From assembly GCA_903851195.1 (NCBI GenBank), contig CAINNJ010000064.1, positions 310,001 through 374,000 of the forward strand: a stretch of DNA of 64,000 nt, read 5' to 3'. The stretch comes from an uncultured Acidobacteriia bacterium (GTDB lineage: Bacteria > Acidobacteriota > Terriglobia > Bryobacterales > Bryobacteraceae). Below the pieces are notes generated by a model. It was not told the origin of the DNA. It worked only from the letters and a program-made list of their open reading frames with translations, and ran no database searches. Of the stretch, positions 34,901 through 44,090 are shown in pieces; within the stretch, counting starts at the first letter, position 1, and the number at the start of each line of letters is the position of its first letter. Position numbers and translations under genes: made by a program.

Positions 34901-34966
34901 CCAGGGGTTCTCCGCACTGACCACCGAGTTTTCCAGCGCCAGACTGGTTGTTTCTTTTAGACTCAT
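31901..34966 (-). CDS. nSTAND1 NTPase with transmembrane/coiled-coil linker and seven WD40 repeats
   Basis: A 1021-residue protein. Residues about 20-430 form an nSTAND1 NTPase: 'NPWPGLESFREADQRWFQGR', Walker A 'ALSGIGKSS' (Lys66), Walker B 'LLVFDQFEEIF' (Asp153). One hydrophobic segment (about 440-465) is followed by a long Ala/Glu/Lys coiled coil (about 470-620) and then seven WD40 repeats (about 690-965), each ending in a W-D or W-E pair such as 'VRLWDW' and 'ARVWDI', enough for one full β-propeller. STAND proteins are signal-responsive oligomerising switches. The ligand is unknown. The ATG at 34966 has AGGAGAG 6 nt upstream, which favours it over an ATG at 34999. Confidence 0.88.
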   Translation of the reverse strand: MSLKETTSLALENSVVSAENPWPGLESFREADQRWFQGRREETMEVVKHVKLERLTVVFALSGIGKSSLLQAGVFPELRRDRIFPVYIRLRYVGQNPDLRGQVFSAISHAGSAAGVSTPSPREGQTLWEYFHHVTADFWTSDKDRALPLLVFDQFEEIFTPGRAPDWANASEAFLDELADLAEGTVPVSVTQRWARNPADKDEYAEQGEFKVLISLREDFLAELLDQKRRIATIPQYRYRLRQMNGEGALLAVSQAKDLVDSTVAEQIVRYVAAGERLGGGRRGRPLKDLDVEPALLSVVCRELNEKRRQKGERRISVDLLEGEQEQVLSAFYNRSFEGMPPAVRAFVEEKLITVAGARDSVPQENALGHSGMTSAILEQLVERRLIRREFRRGRVKDEVRLELTHDILIGVVRASRDARRGAEERARQEQEKQEALRKLRRSRQLVLSFGSVAVVAVAAAVFGFVEFATARAETLRVIEARKAEAEQSEKTKAEKLRADSKAEEAEKNSIEARKNAEAALQKSEEAQASAAAEAVATRNALASASEADKAKILANQAAAQSRADAAKALAAEATAKANEAEALAAKLSEQKANEDLARKNRETEKEVAQNLVNDSPSLIGAGQAAKALGNVARALTLNPDSMGARSLAFDLLLRGAWAPPVAPGSAGAEQFIHPALSHPAGVFAAVFSPDGRQLATASADKLVRLWDWRANRSLGEFTGHTSGITSLAFSSDGRRIVSASNDQTARVWDVAGRTQLQVLHHAGRVTSAMFSSDGRLVVTASEDKTAQIWDAATGAKTGNPLLHTRSVNFASFNKDATQVVTACSDGIARLWESATGAPAGYEMSHGGEIRSAVFNGSGTRVVTASTDGSARVWDIASRSPVGDPMRHGSTIYSASFSPDGKRVATASKDNTARVWDALTGRAVTAPLPHRGFVLDAAFSPDSHRLVTASLDRTAQVWDVWYDFENSEDLIRLVEGVGNYSGKDLSPLPAGEARQRLDSLRAKAGLQSPGSFMRWFFAHRQ

Positions 34967-35009
34967 CGCACTCTCCTGGTTTCCGTTTATCGCCGTCACA
35001 CCGAACAGT

Positions 35010-38000
35010 CTATTGTGTGCAGGACCCGTCTTTCACCGTACCCGCCTTAAAGTCGAGGCACAAATGCTTAGCAGAGTCTCCATAGCTGTTGCGCAGGTAA
35101 GTTTCCACCGTGCCGATCGCAGCAATATCCCCCGAATAGGAGAACGTGAAGTTTGTTGAGAATTTACTGCCGGTCGGATAGGAGGACACACGCTCATACC
35201 AGGTGCTGATGTCCGTGGCAAGACACGAGTTTAGTTGACCCGCATCAAGGATTGTGCCGGGAGCAGCCGAGAATTTGAAACAGACCTGCTCATTGGCCTT
35301 GTTGGCGCCGCGAGGCGTGGAATAGCCGGCAACGTTAATCTGAAGACTCGACGTGGAAGAGTCTCCTTTGGCCATGCTCGTGAGTACCGGTTTCACAGGA
35401 GGAACTGTGACCGTGATGGTTGTATCGTCAGGGTAACTCACCGGTGTCGTTCCATTCATGAATACCGTCTGCAGAGCGAGTGTGCCCGCTACCGTACCCG
35501 TGCTCAGGGACGCCAGGCAACTCTGCGCGGCGGAGGCAGAACACTTACCCAGAGCGATATCGTAGAACTGGTCAGTGGTGCTCGCGTCACCCGTCCACAC
35601 GAAAGATGCGCGCTGGAGTGACGCAGTCACGTTCGCCTTAGCGCCGGCGGTACAGAAACTCCCGGCAGGAAGGGAGGCGAAGGCGGAAGAGGCAAGTCCG
35701 ACATCAAGCATAACGGGATCGCTGAACGACTGCAGCGGGGAGATGCCGGTATAACTGAATGGCCCCGGCAAGATGGCGGAGCCCGTGAGAGAAACCGGGT
35801 TAGCTTTCGCGCCCTTCACGACAGGGGTGATGTTCAGGGTACCAGCCTGTATCGATCCCGATCCGATACATTGCGGTGAAAATACCACGTTCACCTGGAT
35901 GCTCTGCCGGGGCTTGAGAACACAAGCGGCAAGATCGGGACAATCTCCGCTGGTCGCCGTATATAACTCCGGATGATCCGGCGCGATTTTGACGGTGAGC
36001 GGAGCGGCATCATTGGCGGTAATGAGCAGTGACTGCGAAGCACTGGCCTTTCCAAGAGGAATTCGGTTAAAGCTGAGGGTCGGCTGTGACACCGAAAGGC
36101 AACCCTGCATGGGAACGGAATTCAATTGTTTGAGAAGAATGATTTGCCGGCCCGGGAGTCCCACCGAGCCAAGACTCACGGTTGCGGAATCGTCCGCGCT
36201 GGGACAAGCCCGGGAATCGACCGTTACCCCGAGTACCAAAGTTTCGAGAGGCACGTTCGGACCCAACGCGGCGGTAGTCGTGAGCGTGCAGGTGACCGCG
36301 GATCCGGTAAGTGTGCAGGTCCACGGGCCGGAGACACCGGAGATGTCGGGCACGACGCCGGAGTTGAACACATCCGTGATCTGGACGATGGAATTTTCGG
36401 GAAGCCCGTTCGCGCCGGTTGTTGCGGTCAGGCGGTAGGTTGTGCCCGCAAATGGGGTCAGAGAGGTCGCCCCCGAGACTGTCGAAAGCGAGAGAGTCCC
36501 TGCCGGACACTGATCGGTGCCGGAGGGTGTAGCGAGGGCTCTCACCGAAATCGGACCCGGAACACTCGTTCCGTTCAGCAGGTTCAGCACGGCGGACAAC
36601 TGATTGAATTGATTCAGGTTGCCCGCCGGACACGCACCGAGGTCGACCGAAGCTATCGGTATCTGAATGGCACTGAAGGTGCCGGGAGCCCGCCGGCTAC
36701 ACGAAATGCTCCAACTCTGACCGATGTCCGACGGCGGCGTGGTTGTGCAAGTCCATCCGGGTGAACTGGCGTTGATAATGTCACTCGCTACGGGAGTAAA
36801 CCCTATCGGTAACGTGTCGGAGACATTTACGACGCCGAAGTCCGGAGCCGTTCCCCGGTATGTCGCTTTCAGAACATAGGTTCCGACACCCGCGTTGGGA
36901 TCGGCTCCGCCGATCGGGAAAGACAGAGGCGCCTGAATGCTCGGCTGGAAGCACCCGGAAAGGGGAAGGTTATCGACCGTTACGCCATTGTCGATCCGAT
37001 TAGAACTGACATACGTCGTGCCGGTGATTCCGGGACAGGCCGTCGCCAGAACGTTATAGACGACCTTGATTGGTTCGTAGCTGGCCCCGGCGGCAACCGC
37101 ATCGCCGCGACTGCAGGAAATCGCCTGCCCCGTGATGGAGCATGTCCAGTTGTCGCCCGACACGGATGTCGGCGCGAGACCGGTCGGGAGAACCTCCCTC
37201 ACGTTTACATCCGAGGCGATGTCCTGCCCGCCAGGATTTGAAATTATGAGCGTATAGTTCCCGTCCCTGTCATCTACGCTGACCTGAGACGGATATGTTC
37301 TGGTAACCGTGAGGCAGGAGGGTCCCGGGATCCCGAATGGAACGTCGTAGGCTTGTCCCTGCGTTGCATTCTGTATCTGCAGACTAAGGCTCCCCATAAA
37401 CACGCCGCAAGGCGCCGAAGGAGGCGGAATGACAGTCAGCCGGAGTGGCATCGACTGACCGGATTGTATGACCGTCTGAGGCGACAACCGGCAGGGCACC
37501 GGATTGGTCGTCGTGTCACAAGTCCAGTTCCCGTCGGCGACCTGAGTTGCGGCGAAGTCTGCCGGAAGCGCAACCTGGACAGTCGCGGTGGTATCTGAGA
37601 AATCACCCTCACTCGTATTACTGACCATGATGTTATAGATCCCGGCGACAGCATTCGCATTGCTGTCACGGGGCTGCGCCTTTGTCGTCTTAGGCGGCGA
37701 GCTGGTTTTGGACAAACCTGACACGGCAGACCCGACCGGGGGAGTATACGACCCGGAAAGAGTGATGCAACCGATGCCGTTGATGCTGGTCGGATCAGCG
37801 GAAACCGACTGCAACACGGCGCCCAGAGTCGCCTCTGAAAGAGATACGGTGGCGGCGTCCGTAACATAACTGCAGTTCGGACTGGTGACCACAACCGGCA
37901 GCGTTATCACCGAATCGATCTGGCCGGGTTGATACCCCGATCCAGAGAGCGTACAGGAAATCGCCGTATTGTTGCCCGTCGCCGAGCACTTCCAATTCCC

Positions 38001-41000
38001 CTGTGACTGGCCCTGGAGCGCTGTCGCGTCGATCATCAGAGGGCTGGCGAGAACATCCGCTATCTGAATGACACTGGCCGGGAGAGTTGCGGTCGAAGCA
38101 TTGCTCACCGTCAGTGTGTAGGTCCCGGAGCCGTTTACAGTTCCGTCCGCCGACTGGGGCGTGAAGCTTTGGATGTGTGATTTGGTGATCTGGAGGCAGC
38201 CGGCGATTTTCAGGGCTGTTTGGGCCTTGGTATCGTACGGGAAGCCTCCGACAAGAACTCCGGCGCTGTAACCGACCGGTCCGCCGCAGGCTTCGTCCGC
38301 TACGGTGAAGATAGCCGTCACGTCAGCAAAAGCGGAGTTGGAGCCTCCGGCCGGCGCAAGAACAAGATTGTCGGACCGAACGCAGCTGATAGTCGAAGAA
38401 CCGGACGCAGAACAGTCCCAGCCCGCCCCGGAGGGCAGACCCTGAACGACCAGTCCGGAATCCAATGTCATCAGTATCGTCGCCTTGCCGGCAAACGGCG
38501 TCGTGGCGGCGTTGGCGACGCTAACGGTGAGGGTGTTGACGCCGTTGTCGTGCAGAGTAAGGACGCCGGAGGGAGTAGTGGTTGTGTACTTAGTTGTCAG
38601 CCGAAGTACCGGCAGCACATTACCAGCGAAAGTGGAGACAAGGGAGGCTCCTTTCAGGCTGTCCTGTACCTGGACACCATAGCGATAGCCGGAAATTTCC
38701 GAGTCAGGACGCCCTGCAATGGTAAACGTCCTGTTATCGGCCGAGGTCTGCCCCGTCAACCCATGGGGAAGTGCGCCGGAAGCAATCAGCCACGTATAGG
38801 GAGGCGTTCCGTGGAACGCGGTGCAGACGGAAAGGTACTGCTCGCCGATCTGCAGAGGCCCTGAAGAGTTCGTGCACTGGATGGTCGGTAACTGCACCAC
38901 CGTTCCGGTAAAGGATTGTGCGGCCGTCTCACCCACCGCGTCCGATATGGTGACCGTGAAGTTATAAGGCGCATCCGCCGGGGGTGAAAGCTGATTCGGG
39001 GAGGATGAAAGAACCGCCTGAAGTCCCTTACTGTCCGGGGTCAGCTGAGTAGTGGCGGGGTAATTACCCGACAAGGCAAACGTGTAGGGAGTTGTTCCGC
39101 CGGTGCCGCTGCAGGTTACGGCATTGAAAGGCACACCCGCTTCGGCTGGTCCAAGAGAAGAACTGCAGCCGATACTGACCGCACTCCGGATCGCGCCACG
39201 GTACACCAACGAGAAAGCGCGAACGCCGTTTATGTCCGTGGCCCGAATCGTGTAGCCAAAGTTCTCGCCCGCGACAAGGGGCGTACCGGCTATCGTAGCG
39301 GTCGAACCGTTCGGAACGAACTGCAGACCCGAGGGGATATTGTCCCCGACATTGACAAGAGACCATGCCACACCGCCGACTCCGCCGACAGTGCTGCAGC
39401 TGTTGAAGTAGGGGACTCCAACCTGAACGGGAGCTGTCGGGTTGGTGCAGATCATCCGCAGAGTATCGTTGACGGTAACGGAGAGCTGCGTGGATTGCGT
39501 CACCGTTGTCGGTGCGCTGTCGGTGATCGTCAGTGTGGGGGCGAACGGCGAACCGCCTGAAGTCTGGGTGGGAGAGAACACCACTGCCACGCTCGTCTGG
39601 TTCGTCGTAAACGGGAAGGCGACGGTCGGTGAAGTCGCCGGTCCCGCTGAACAGTACCCGGCCGATGCCGCGGACGCGGACAAACTGAAATTCACAGCCT
39701 GAACAATGGACCCGGAACCTCCGGGAACGTTGACGGATGTAAACCGCAATGAAGTCGGCTCCGCTCCATAAAGGTAACAACCGAGCTGGAGCGGTGGACT
39801 GCTGCCGGCCAGAAAACTGTAAGTCGAGACATCGATCGAACATCCCATGGCCCCGGCCGAAAAGTTACAGGCAGGTGCGAGAGACGGGTTCAGGCCCGGC
39901 GCATCGGTCAGGGTAACTTTGTAAGGTTTCGTGCCGCCGTCGATCGAGCAAACGGACGGGCCCGCCCTCGACTCGCCGATCTCCAGTGTTGGCGTCAGCG
40001 TGCAGTTGACGGTCAACGTCGCCAGAATCGCCCCTTTGTACTCCAGCGCGAGCTTAGGGAGCGTCGAAGAAACAACGGAATTGTTCAGATTGTCGATCAC
40101 TTCCACCGCGTAGTCATACGAAGTATTTTTCATCGTTGGACTTCCGTTGATGGTGGCTGCGTCGTCGACGGTTTTGAGTTCGATACCCGCGGGAAGGAGA
40201 TTCGAACCGGAATTGCCGGTCCGGTCTTTAATGGCCCACGCAAACGGCCCGATACCGCCCGTCACGTTACACGTGTTGGTGTAATACACACCGACCTGCG
40301 TCGCCCCCACGTATTGCGTTCCCAGGGGATAGCCACCGCTCGTCATCTTGGTGTTCGTGGCTTGCGACGCGGTCAGGTTGTCCACGCAGGTGAGAAGCGG
40401 CCTGGAACTGACCTGTCCGGAGAACGATACGGAGGAACTCTGGTTCGCGTTTGCCCCGCTGTTATCCTTCGCGCTGTCTGTCAGCTGGATCGGGTAACTG
40501 AATCCGACGGGATTGGCCCCGGGGTCGATGGGCGCCGTGGGTGTAAAGTTCAGGGTCGCGGTCCTGCCATCGGCGGTTACAGTCAGGTTCGCCGTGGTCA
40601 GGCCTGCCGGCGGGGCCGGAACGGGCACCCCCGTGGTGGGGATCCTCCAGGTAAAAGGTCCGGTGCCGGACCCTGGCGGGATGCTGCAGATTGCCCTGTA
40701 CGGAATGCCTGTTTCGATTGGCCCGGCAGTAACGTCGCACGTGGCGACGGGCGCGGGCAGGATTGCGCCTGTAAAAGTCGTATCGGGAGGCGGCGCCGCA
40801 ATCGATGCGGAATCCGTCAGTTTGAGTCCGAACGTGTAACTGGCGGTTGCACTGGTGGGAGCGCCGGAAATCGTAACGGTGTCGTTGCTGTTTGTGTTGG
40901 TGGCCGTACTCATCACGAGACCGGCCGGCAACGCGCCGGTCAGTGCCCATGAATAGATTTTCGTGCCGCCGCTGGCGGTACAGGTCACGGCGAAGTTAAC

Positions 41001-44000
41001 ATTGACTTCGGTTGGGCCGGCGGTTCCCGCGGGGCTGCAGGTGTAACCTGGAGTCGGCTGAACCGTGCCGGCAAACGAACCGGAAAGCCCCGACTGAGGT
41101 CTTGAAGTGCCCCCGGCATCAACCCCAGTGTCCGAAACCTGCACGGTGTAGTTAAAGGTGCGGTTTGCCGCGCCGGCAGCGGGCGTGTAGTTGATCGTGA
41201 TGGAGGATCCACTGCCGGAAATGGTGAGCCCGGGCGGCAGTACGGAGCCACTGCCTGCGTTCCAGGTGTAAGGCATCTGTCCTCCGGATACGCGGCACGT
41301 CGTCGTATACGGGAGGTTCACTTCCGTGGGTCCTGTCGTTTTGTCGCAGGTTACAGTGGGGGCCGCAAGAGTCGTTCCAGGCCCGAAGGTCTGTGTGGCC
41401 GTTTGTACGGCAGCGCTGGAATCGCTGGCTTGCACCGTGAAGGAATACTGGCCGACCGGAAATGAGGTGCCACCGGCGTTACTGCTGACAGTAGCCGTGG
41501 CGCCGGTCGTGGGGCTGATGGTCAAACCGGTAGCGACAGGAAGTTGAACCCACGTATAGGGTGGCGTCCCGCCCGCGGCTGTGCAGGTGGCGCTATAAGG
41601 AATGCCGTACTCAGTGGGTCCCAAAGAGGGCGAGCAGGACACGTGCAATCCCTGAACGGGTGTTACCGAGTAGTCCTGAAAAGCCATTTGCGGTTGCGGT
41701 TGCCCGTTCGCTCCGATTGCGCCATCGGCGACCAGGACGCCGAAATTGTAGAGCGTGCCAAACGTACTGGGAGTGCCGAAAATACTGAATGCTCGCGGGC
41801 CGTTCTGAGATTTGAACAGACCCGGGGGCAGGCTGGCTGCCGCATGGCCTACAGTATTGTCCACGATGGAGAAAACAAATCCCGTAGGCGTGCCAGGCTG
41901 AGTTCCGTTGACGACGGTACAAACGGACGAATAAGGAACCCCCATGTGATCCGGCAGCGTCAGGACGCCGCCCACCGACGGCTGGCACTGCAGCGTCGGC
42001 GGAGGCACGACCGTGCCTCCCAATAAATCCGCGCTGTCGACGGCCGTAACGGGCGATGTAGCACCGTCCTTTACTTTCAGGGTAAAGGGAAAAGAGCCAG
42101 CAGTTGTAAAGGTTCCGTTCACCACCACCTGTACCGCAGAAGAACCGTCACCGGCGGCGATCGCGAGCCCCGGCGATACAGGCCCCGAGTTCAACATCCA
42201 GGTGTAAGGTCCAACGCCGCCCTGCACGGAGCATGCCACCGAGTAGCTAACATTGACTTCAGGTGTACCCACCGGAACACAGACTGGCGAGTTCAGGGCC
42301 GTCGCTACGTTAAGCGAGAATGTTACCGTCGTGGACTGCTGGTTAGTCGGCTGCGCGCTATCGGTCAAGGTAACCGTCACCGGGAAAGATCCGGGTGCGG
42401 TCGGCGTTCCCGATAAAGCGCCCGCCGGTGTCATCGTAACTCCACCGGGAAGACCTGTCGCTGTCCACGTCAGCGGCGCCGTTCCGGTCCCTGCGACCGC
42501 AGAACATATGGAAGCCGCGCTCGTAATCAGGGCGCCAACTTCAAGATTAGTGGGCGGGACACAGGAATTGATCGCTGGTTTCCTGGTGACGGTTGCGCTC
42601 ACCATGGCATTCGTGGCGGTCGCGGCCGACCCTGCCGCGTCGTTCATGGAAACGGTGAAACTCACAGGGACTCCGCCATCTGAGGACTGGGGCGTACCCT
42701 GCAAGACAAGCGGGGCGGCTCCACTGACCGAGGTAATGTTCAGCCACGCCGGCTTACCCGGGACACTCCAGGTATAGGGAGGAGTTCCGGCGGGGCTTAC
42801 ACTGCAATCGAATTCATAAGCCTCACCAACTTCTAACGTGACGTTGGCCGGCACGGGCGTGCACGTGAAAGCGGGACGAGCAGCGACAACACCGCCCAGG
42901 GACTGCGCTACGGAAGAAATTGCCATAAGGCTGTCCCTGACCTGCAGGGTGAAAGGACCGCCCCCCGCGTTCGTAAACGTTCCCGCAAGTACCTGGACCG
43001 GGCTATTGGAAGAGGTCGTGAAGTTTGGCACGAGGCCGGCCGGCACCGTGCCGCTGCTCACGGACCAGTTGTAGGGAGGAGCGCCTCCTGTCACGGTGCA
43101 CGTAACAGAATAGGGGCTTGCGGTGGCGCCCTGTTCCAGTGCGCCCGTTCCGGGCGAGCAACTGCCGGAAAGGGCGCTGAAAACGGTGCTCGGGGAAAAC
43201 ACCTGGGTGGAATCCACACCGAGCGAATCGTGGGCGTTCACCGTAAAATTCACAGTTGTCGCGGTCGGAGTCGCGGATACGAGCCCGGTGCTGTTCACGG
43301 CGGCGGCAGCGGGGTTGGGTGCCGCCAGAACCGACCAGGTCAACGGACCGACTCCCGTGCCGTTAGCGGTGCATTGTGAGGTGAATGGAAGTCCGACTTC
43401 CCGTGGACCGCTCACATTCGGGCAACTGATCGACAGTGCCGGTGCCACGGCGGTGTAAATGAGCGTTTTCGTCGCGACGATTGACGAAACCCCATCCTGC
43501 AGGCTAATGGTGACCGTGCCGGTTTGTCCCGCGACCGACGGCGTGCCGTTGTAGTTGAGCATGGAGCCCGATGCGGTTGTGGGGAAGACAGTTCCGGCAC
43601 TGCCTGGCGACCCGGAAATCGTCCACGAATATCCGGCAGGTGTGCCTCCTGTTGCCGTACACGCCGAAGAATAGGTTACGCCTACCTCAAACGGCCTCGA
43701 CGGTAAACAACCCGCGCTAATGGTGGGAGCGGATATAAGAGCGGCATTGAAGACCTTTGTATCGTGGGTCGTTCCATCGTCGGCAGTGACACTAAAGTTG
43801 AGCGCGGCGTCCGTGGTACTTCCGCTCAGTACGCCGGCCGAGGTAATCGCAAAGCCGGGTCCGGCGTTAGCATTAGTGATCGACCAGGTGACCGCACCCA
43901 CTGCGCCCGAAGCCACGCAGGAAGAGCCGGGAGCGATCGGTTGGCCCACTTCGATCGGGACAGGACAGGACGTAATGGACACGGCCCCTTGCGACGAAGA

Positions 44001-44090
44001 GATAAACCCCGTCAGCAGGAGTGTAAATGGCAGCACCTGGCGAATTTTGCGCATGACGCTTACCCCCGACGTCATCAGCTCTGCCCGCAT
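35010..44090 (-). CDS. Giant secreted protein with 17 Cys-paired Ig-like modules and DUF11-like repeats
   Basis: 3026 residues. A signal peptide ('VLPFTLLLTGFISSSQGA', about 20-37) is followed by 17 modules of about 105 residues (to about 1825), each starting with Cys-x(2-10)-[PV]-x-E-x-G and a second Cys before 'GG..PY.W', as in 'CSPSLGPTEYGIPYSATC'. Six DUF11-like repeats (about 1830-2610) each have a Trp-x-Cys and a second Cys nearby ('NWTCSITGQAISC'). A choice-of-anchor/ASH-like domain follows ('LSFNRIPLGKASASQSLL', about 2670-2780). There is no visible anchor. It is likely an extracellular or surface adhesin-like rod held by disulfides. The start ATG is joined to the upstream stop (TAATG), with GGGGAGG 7 nt upstream; an ATG at 44054 is the alternative. 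Confidence 0.8.
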   Translation of the reverse strand: MRAELMTSGVSVMRKIRQVLPFTLLLTGFISSSQGAVSITSCPVPIEVGQPIAPGSSCVASGAVGAVTWSITNANAGPGFAITSAGVLSGSTTDAALNFSVTADDGTTHDTKVFNAALISAPTISAGCLPSRPFEVGVTYSSACTATGGTPAGYSWTISGSPGSAGTVFPTTASGSMLNYNGTPSVAGQTGTVTISLQDGVSSIVATKTLIYTAVAPALSISCPNVSGPREVGLPFTSQCTANGTGVGPLTWSVLAAPNPAAAAVNSTGLVSATPTATTVNFTVNAHDSLGVDSTQVFSPSTVFSALSGSCSPGTGALEQGATASPYSVTCTVTGGAPPYNWSVSSGTVPAGLVPNFTTSSNSPVQVLAGTFTNAGGGPFTLQVRDSLMAISSVAQSLGGVVAARPAFTCTPVPANVTLEVGEAYEFDCSVSPAGTPPYTWSVPGKPAWLNITSVSGAAPLVLQGTPQSSDGGVPVSFTVSMNDAAGSAATATNAMVSATVTRKPAINSCVPPTNLEVGALITSAASICSAVAGTGTAPLTWTATGLPGGVTMTPAGALSGTPTAPGSFPVTVTLTDSAQPTNQQSTTVTFSLNVATALNSPVCVPVGTPEVNVSYSVACSVQGGVGPYTWMLNSGPVSPGLAIAAGDGSSAVQVVVNGTFTTAGSFPFTLKVKDGATSPVTAVDSADLLGGTVVPPPTLQCQPSVGGVLTLPDHMGVPYSSVCTVVNGTQPGTPTGFVFSIVDNTVGHAAASLPPGLFKSQNGPRAFSIFGTPSTFGTLYNFGVLVADGAIGANGQPQPQMAFQDYSVTPVQGLHVSCSPSLGPTEYGIPYSATCTAAGGTPPYTWVQLPVATGLTISPTTGATATVSSNAGGTSFPVGQYSFTVQASDSSAAVQTATQTFGPGTTLAAPTVTCDKTTGPTEVNLPYTTTCRVSGGQMPYTWNAGSGSVLPPGLTISGSGSSITINYTPAAGAANRTFNYTVQVSDTGVDAGGTSRPQSGLSGSFAGTVQPTPGYTCSPAGTAGPTEVNVNFAVTCTASGGTKIYSWALTGALPAGLVMSTATNTNSNDTVTISGAPTSATASYTFGLKLTDSASIAAPPPDTTFTGAILPAPVATCDVTAGPIETGIPYRAICSIPPGSGTGPFTWRIPTTGVPVPAPPAGLTTANLTVTADGRTATLNFTPTAPIDPGANPVGFSYPIQLTDSAKDNSGANANQSSSVSFSGQVSSRPLLTCVDNLTASQATNTKMTSGGYPLGTQYVGATQVGVYYTNTCNVTGGIGPFAWAIKDRTGNSGSNLLPAGIELKTVDDAATINGSPTMKNTSYDYAVEVIDNLNNSVVSSTLPKLALEYKGAILATLTVNCTLTPTLEIGESRAGPSVCSIDGGTKPYKVTLTDAPGLNPSLAPACNFSAGAMGCSIDVSTYSFLAGSSPPLQLGCYLYGAEPTSLRFTSVNVPGGSGSIVQAVNFSLSASAASAGYCSAGPATSPTVAFPFTTNQTSVAVVFSPTQTSGGSPFAPTLTITDSAPTTVTQSTQLSVTVNDTLRMICTNPTAPVQVGVPYFNSCSTVGGVGGVAWSLVNVGDNIPSGLQFVPNGSTATIAGTPLVAGENFGYTIRATDINGVRAFSLVYRGAIRSAVSIGCSSSLGPAEAGVPFNAVTCSGTGGTTPYTFALSGNYPATTQLTPDSKGLQAVLSSSPNQLSPPADAPYNFTVTISDAVGETAAQSFTGTVVQLPTIQCTNSSGPLQIGEQYLSVCTAFHGTPPYTWLIASGALPHGLTGQTSADNRTFTIAGRPDSEISGYRYGVQVQDSLKGASLVSTFAGNVLPVLRLTTKYTTTTPSGVLTLHDNGVNTLTVSVANAATTPFAGKATILMTLDSGLVVQGLPSGAGWDCSASGSSTISCVRSDNLVLAPAGGSNSAFADVTAIFTVADEACGGPVGYSAGVLVGGFPYDTKAQTALKIAGCLQITKSHIQSFTPQSADGTVNGSGTYTLTVSNASTATLPASVIQIADVLASPLMIDATALQGQSQGNWKCSATGNNTAISCTLSGSGYQPGQIDSVITLPVVVTSPNCSYVTDAATVSLSEATLGAVLQSVSADPTSINGIGCITLSGSYTPPVGSAVSGLSKTSSPPKTTKAQPRDSNANAVAGIYNIMVSNTSEGDFSDTTATVQVALPADFAATQVADGNWTCDTTTNPVPCRLSPQTVIQSGQSMPLRLTVIPPPSAPCGVFMGSLSLQIQNATQGQAYDVPFGIPGPSCLTVTRTYPSQVSVDDRDGNYTLIISNPGGQDIASDVNVREVLPTGLAPTSVSGDNWTCSITGQAISCSRGDAVAAGASYEPIKVVYNVLATACPGITGTTYVSSNRIDNGVTVDNLPLSGCFQPSIQAPLSFPIGGADPNAGVGTYVLKATYRGTAPDFGVVNVSDTLPIGFTPVASDIINASSPGWTCTTTPPSDIGQSWSISCSRRAPGTFSAIQIPIASVDLGACPAGNLNQFNQLSAVLNLLNGTSVPGPISVRALATPSGTDQCPAGTLSLSTVSGATSLTPFAGTTYRLTATTGANGLPENSIVQITDVFNSGVVPDISGVSGPWTCTLTGSAVTCTLTTTAALGPNVPLETLVLGVTVDSRACPSADDSATVSLGSVGLPGRQIILLKQLNSVPMQGCLSVSQPTLSFNRIPLGKASASQSLLITANDAAPLTVKIAPDHPELYTATSGDCPDLAACVLKPRQSIQVNVVFSPQCIGSGSIQAGTLNITPVVKGAKANPVSLTGSAILPGPFSYTGISPLQSFSDPVMLDVGLASSAFASLPAGSFCTAGAKANVTASLQRASFVWTGDASTTDQFYDIALGKCSASAAQSCLASLSTGTVAGTLALQTVFMNGTTPVSYPDDTTITVTVPPVKPVLTSMAKGDSSTSSLQINVAGYSTPRGANKANEQVCFKFSAAPGTILDAGQLNSCLATDISTWYERVSSYPTGSKFSTNFTFSYSGDIAAIGTVETYLRNSYGDSAKHLCLDFKAGTVKDGSCTQ

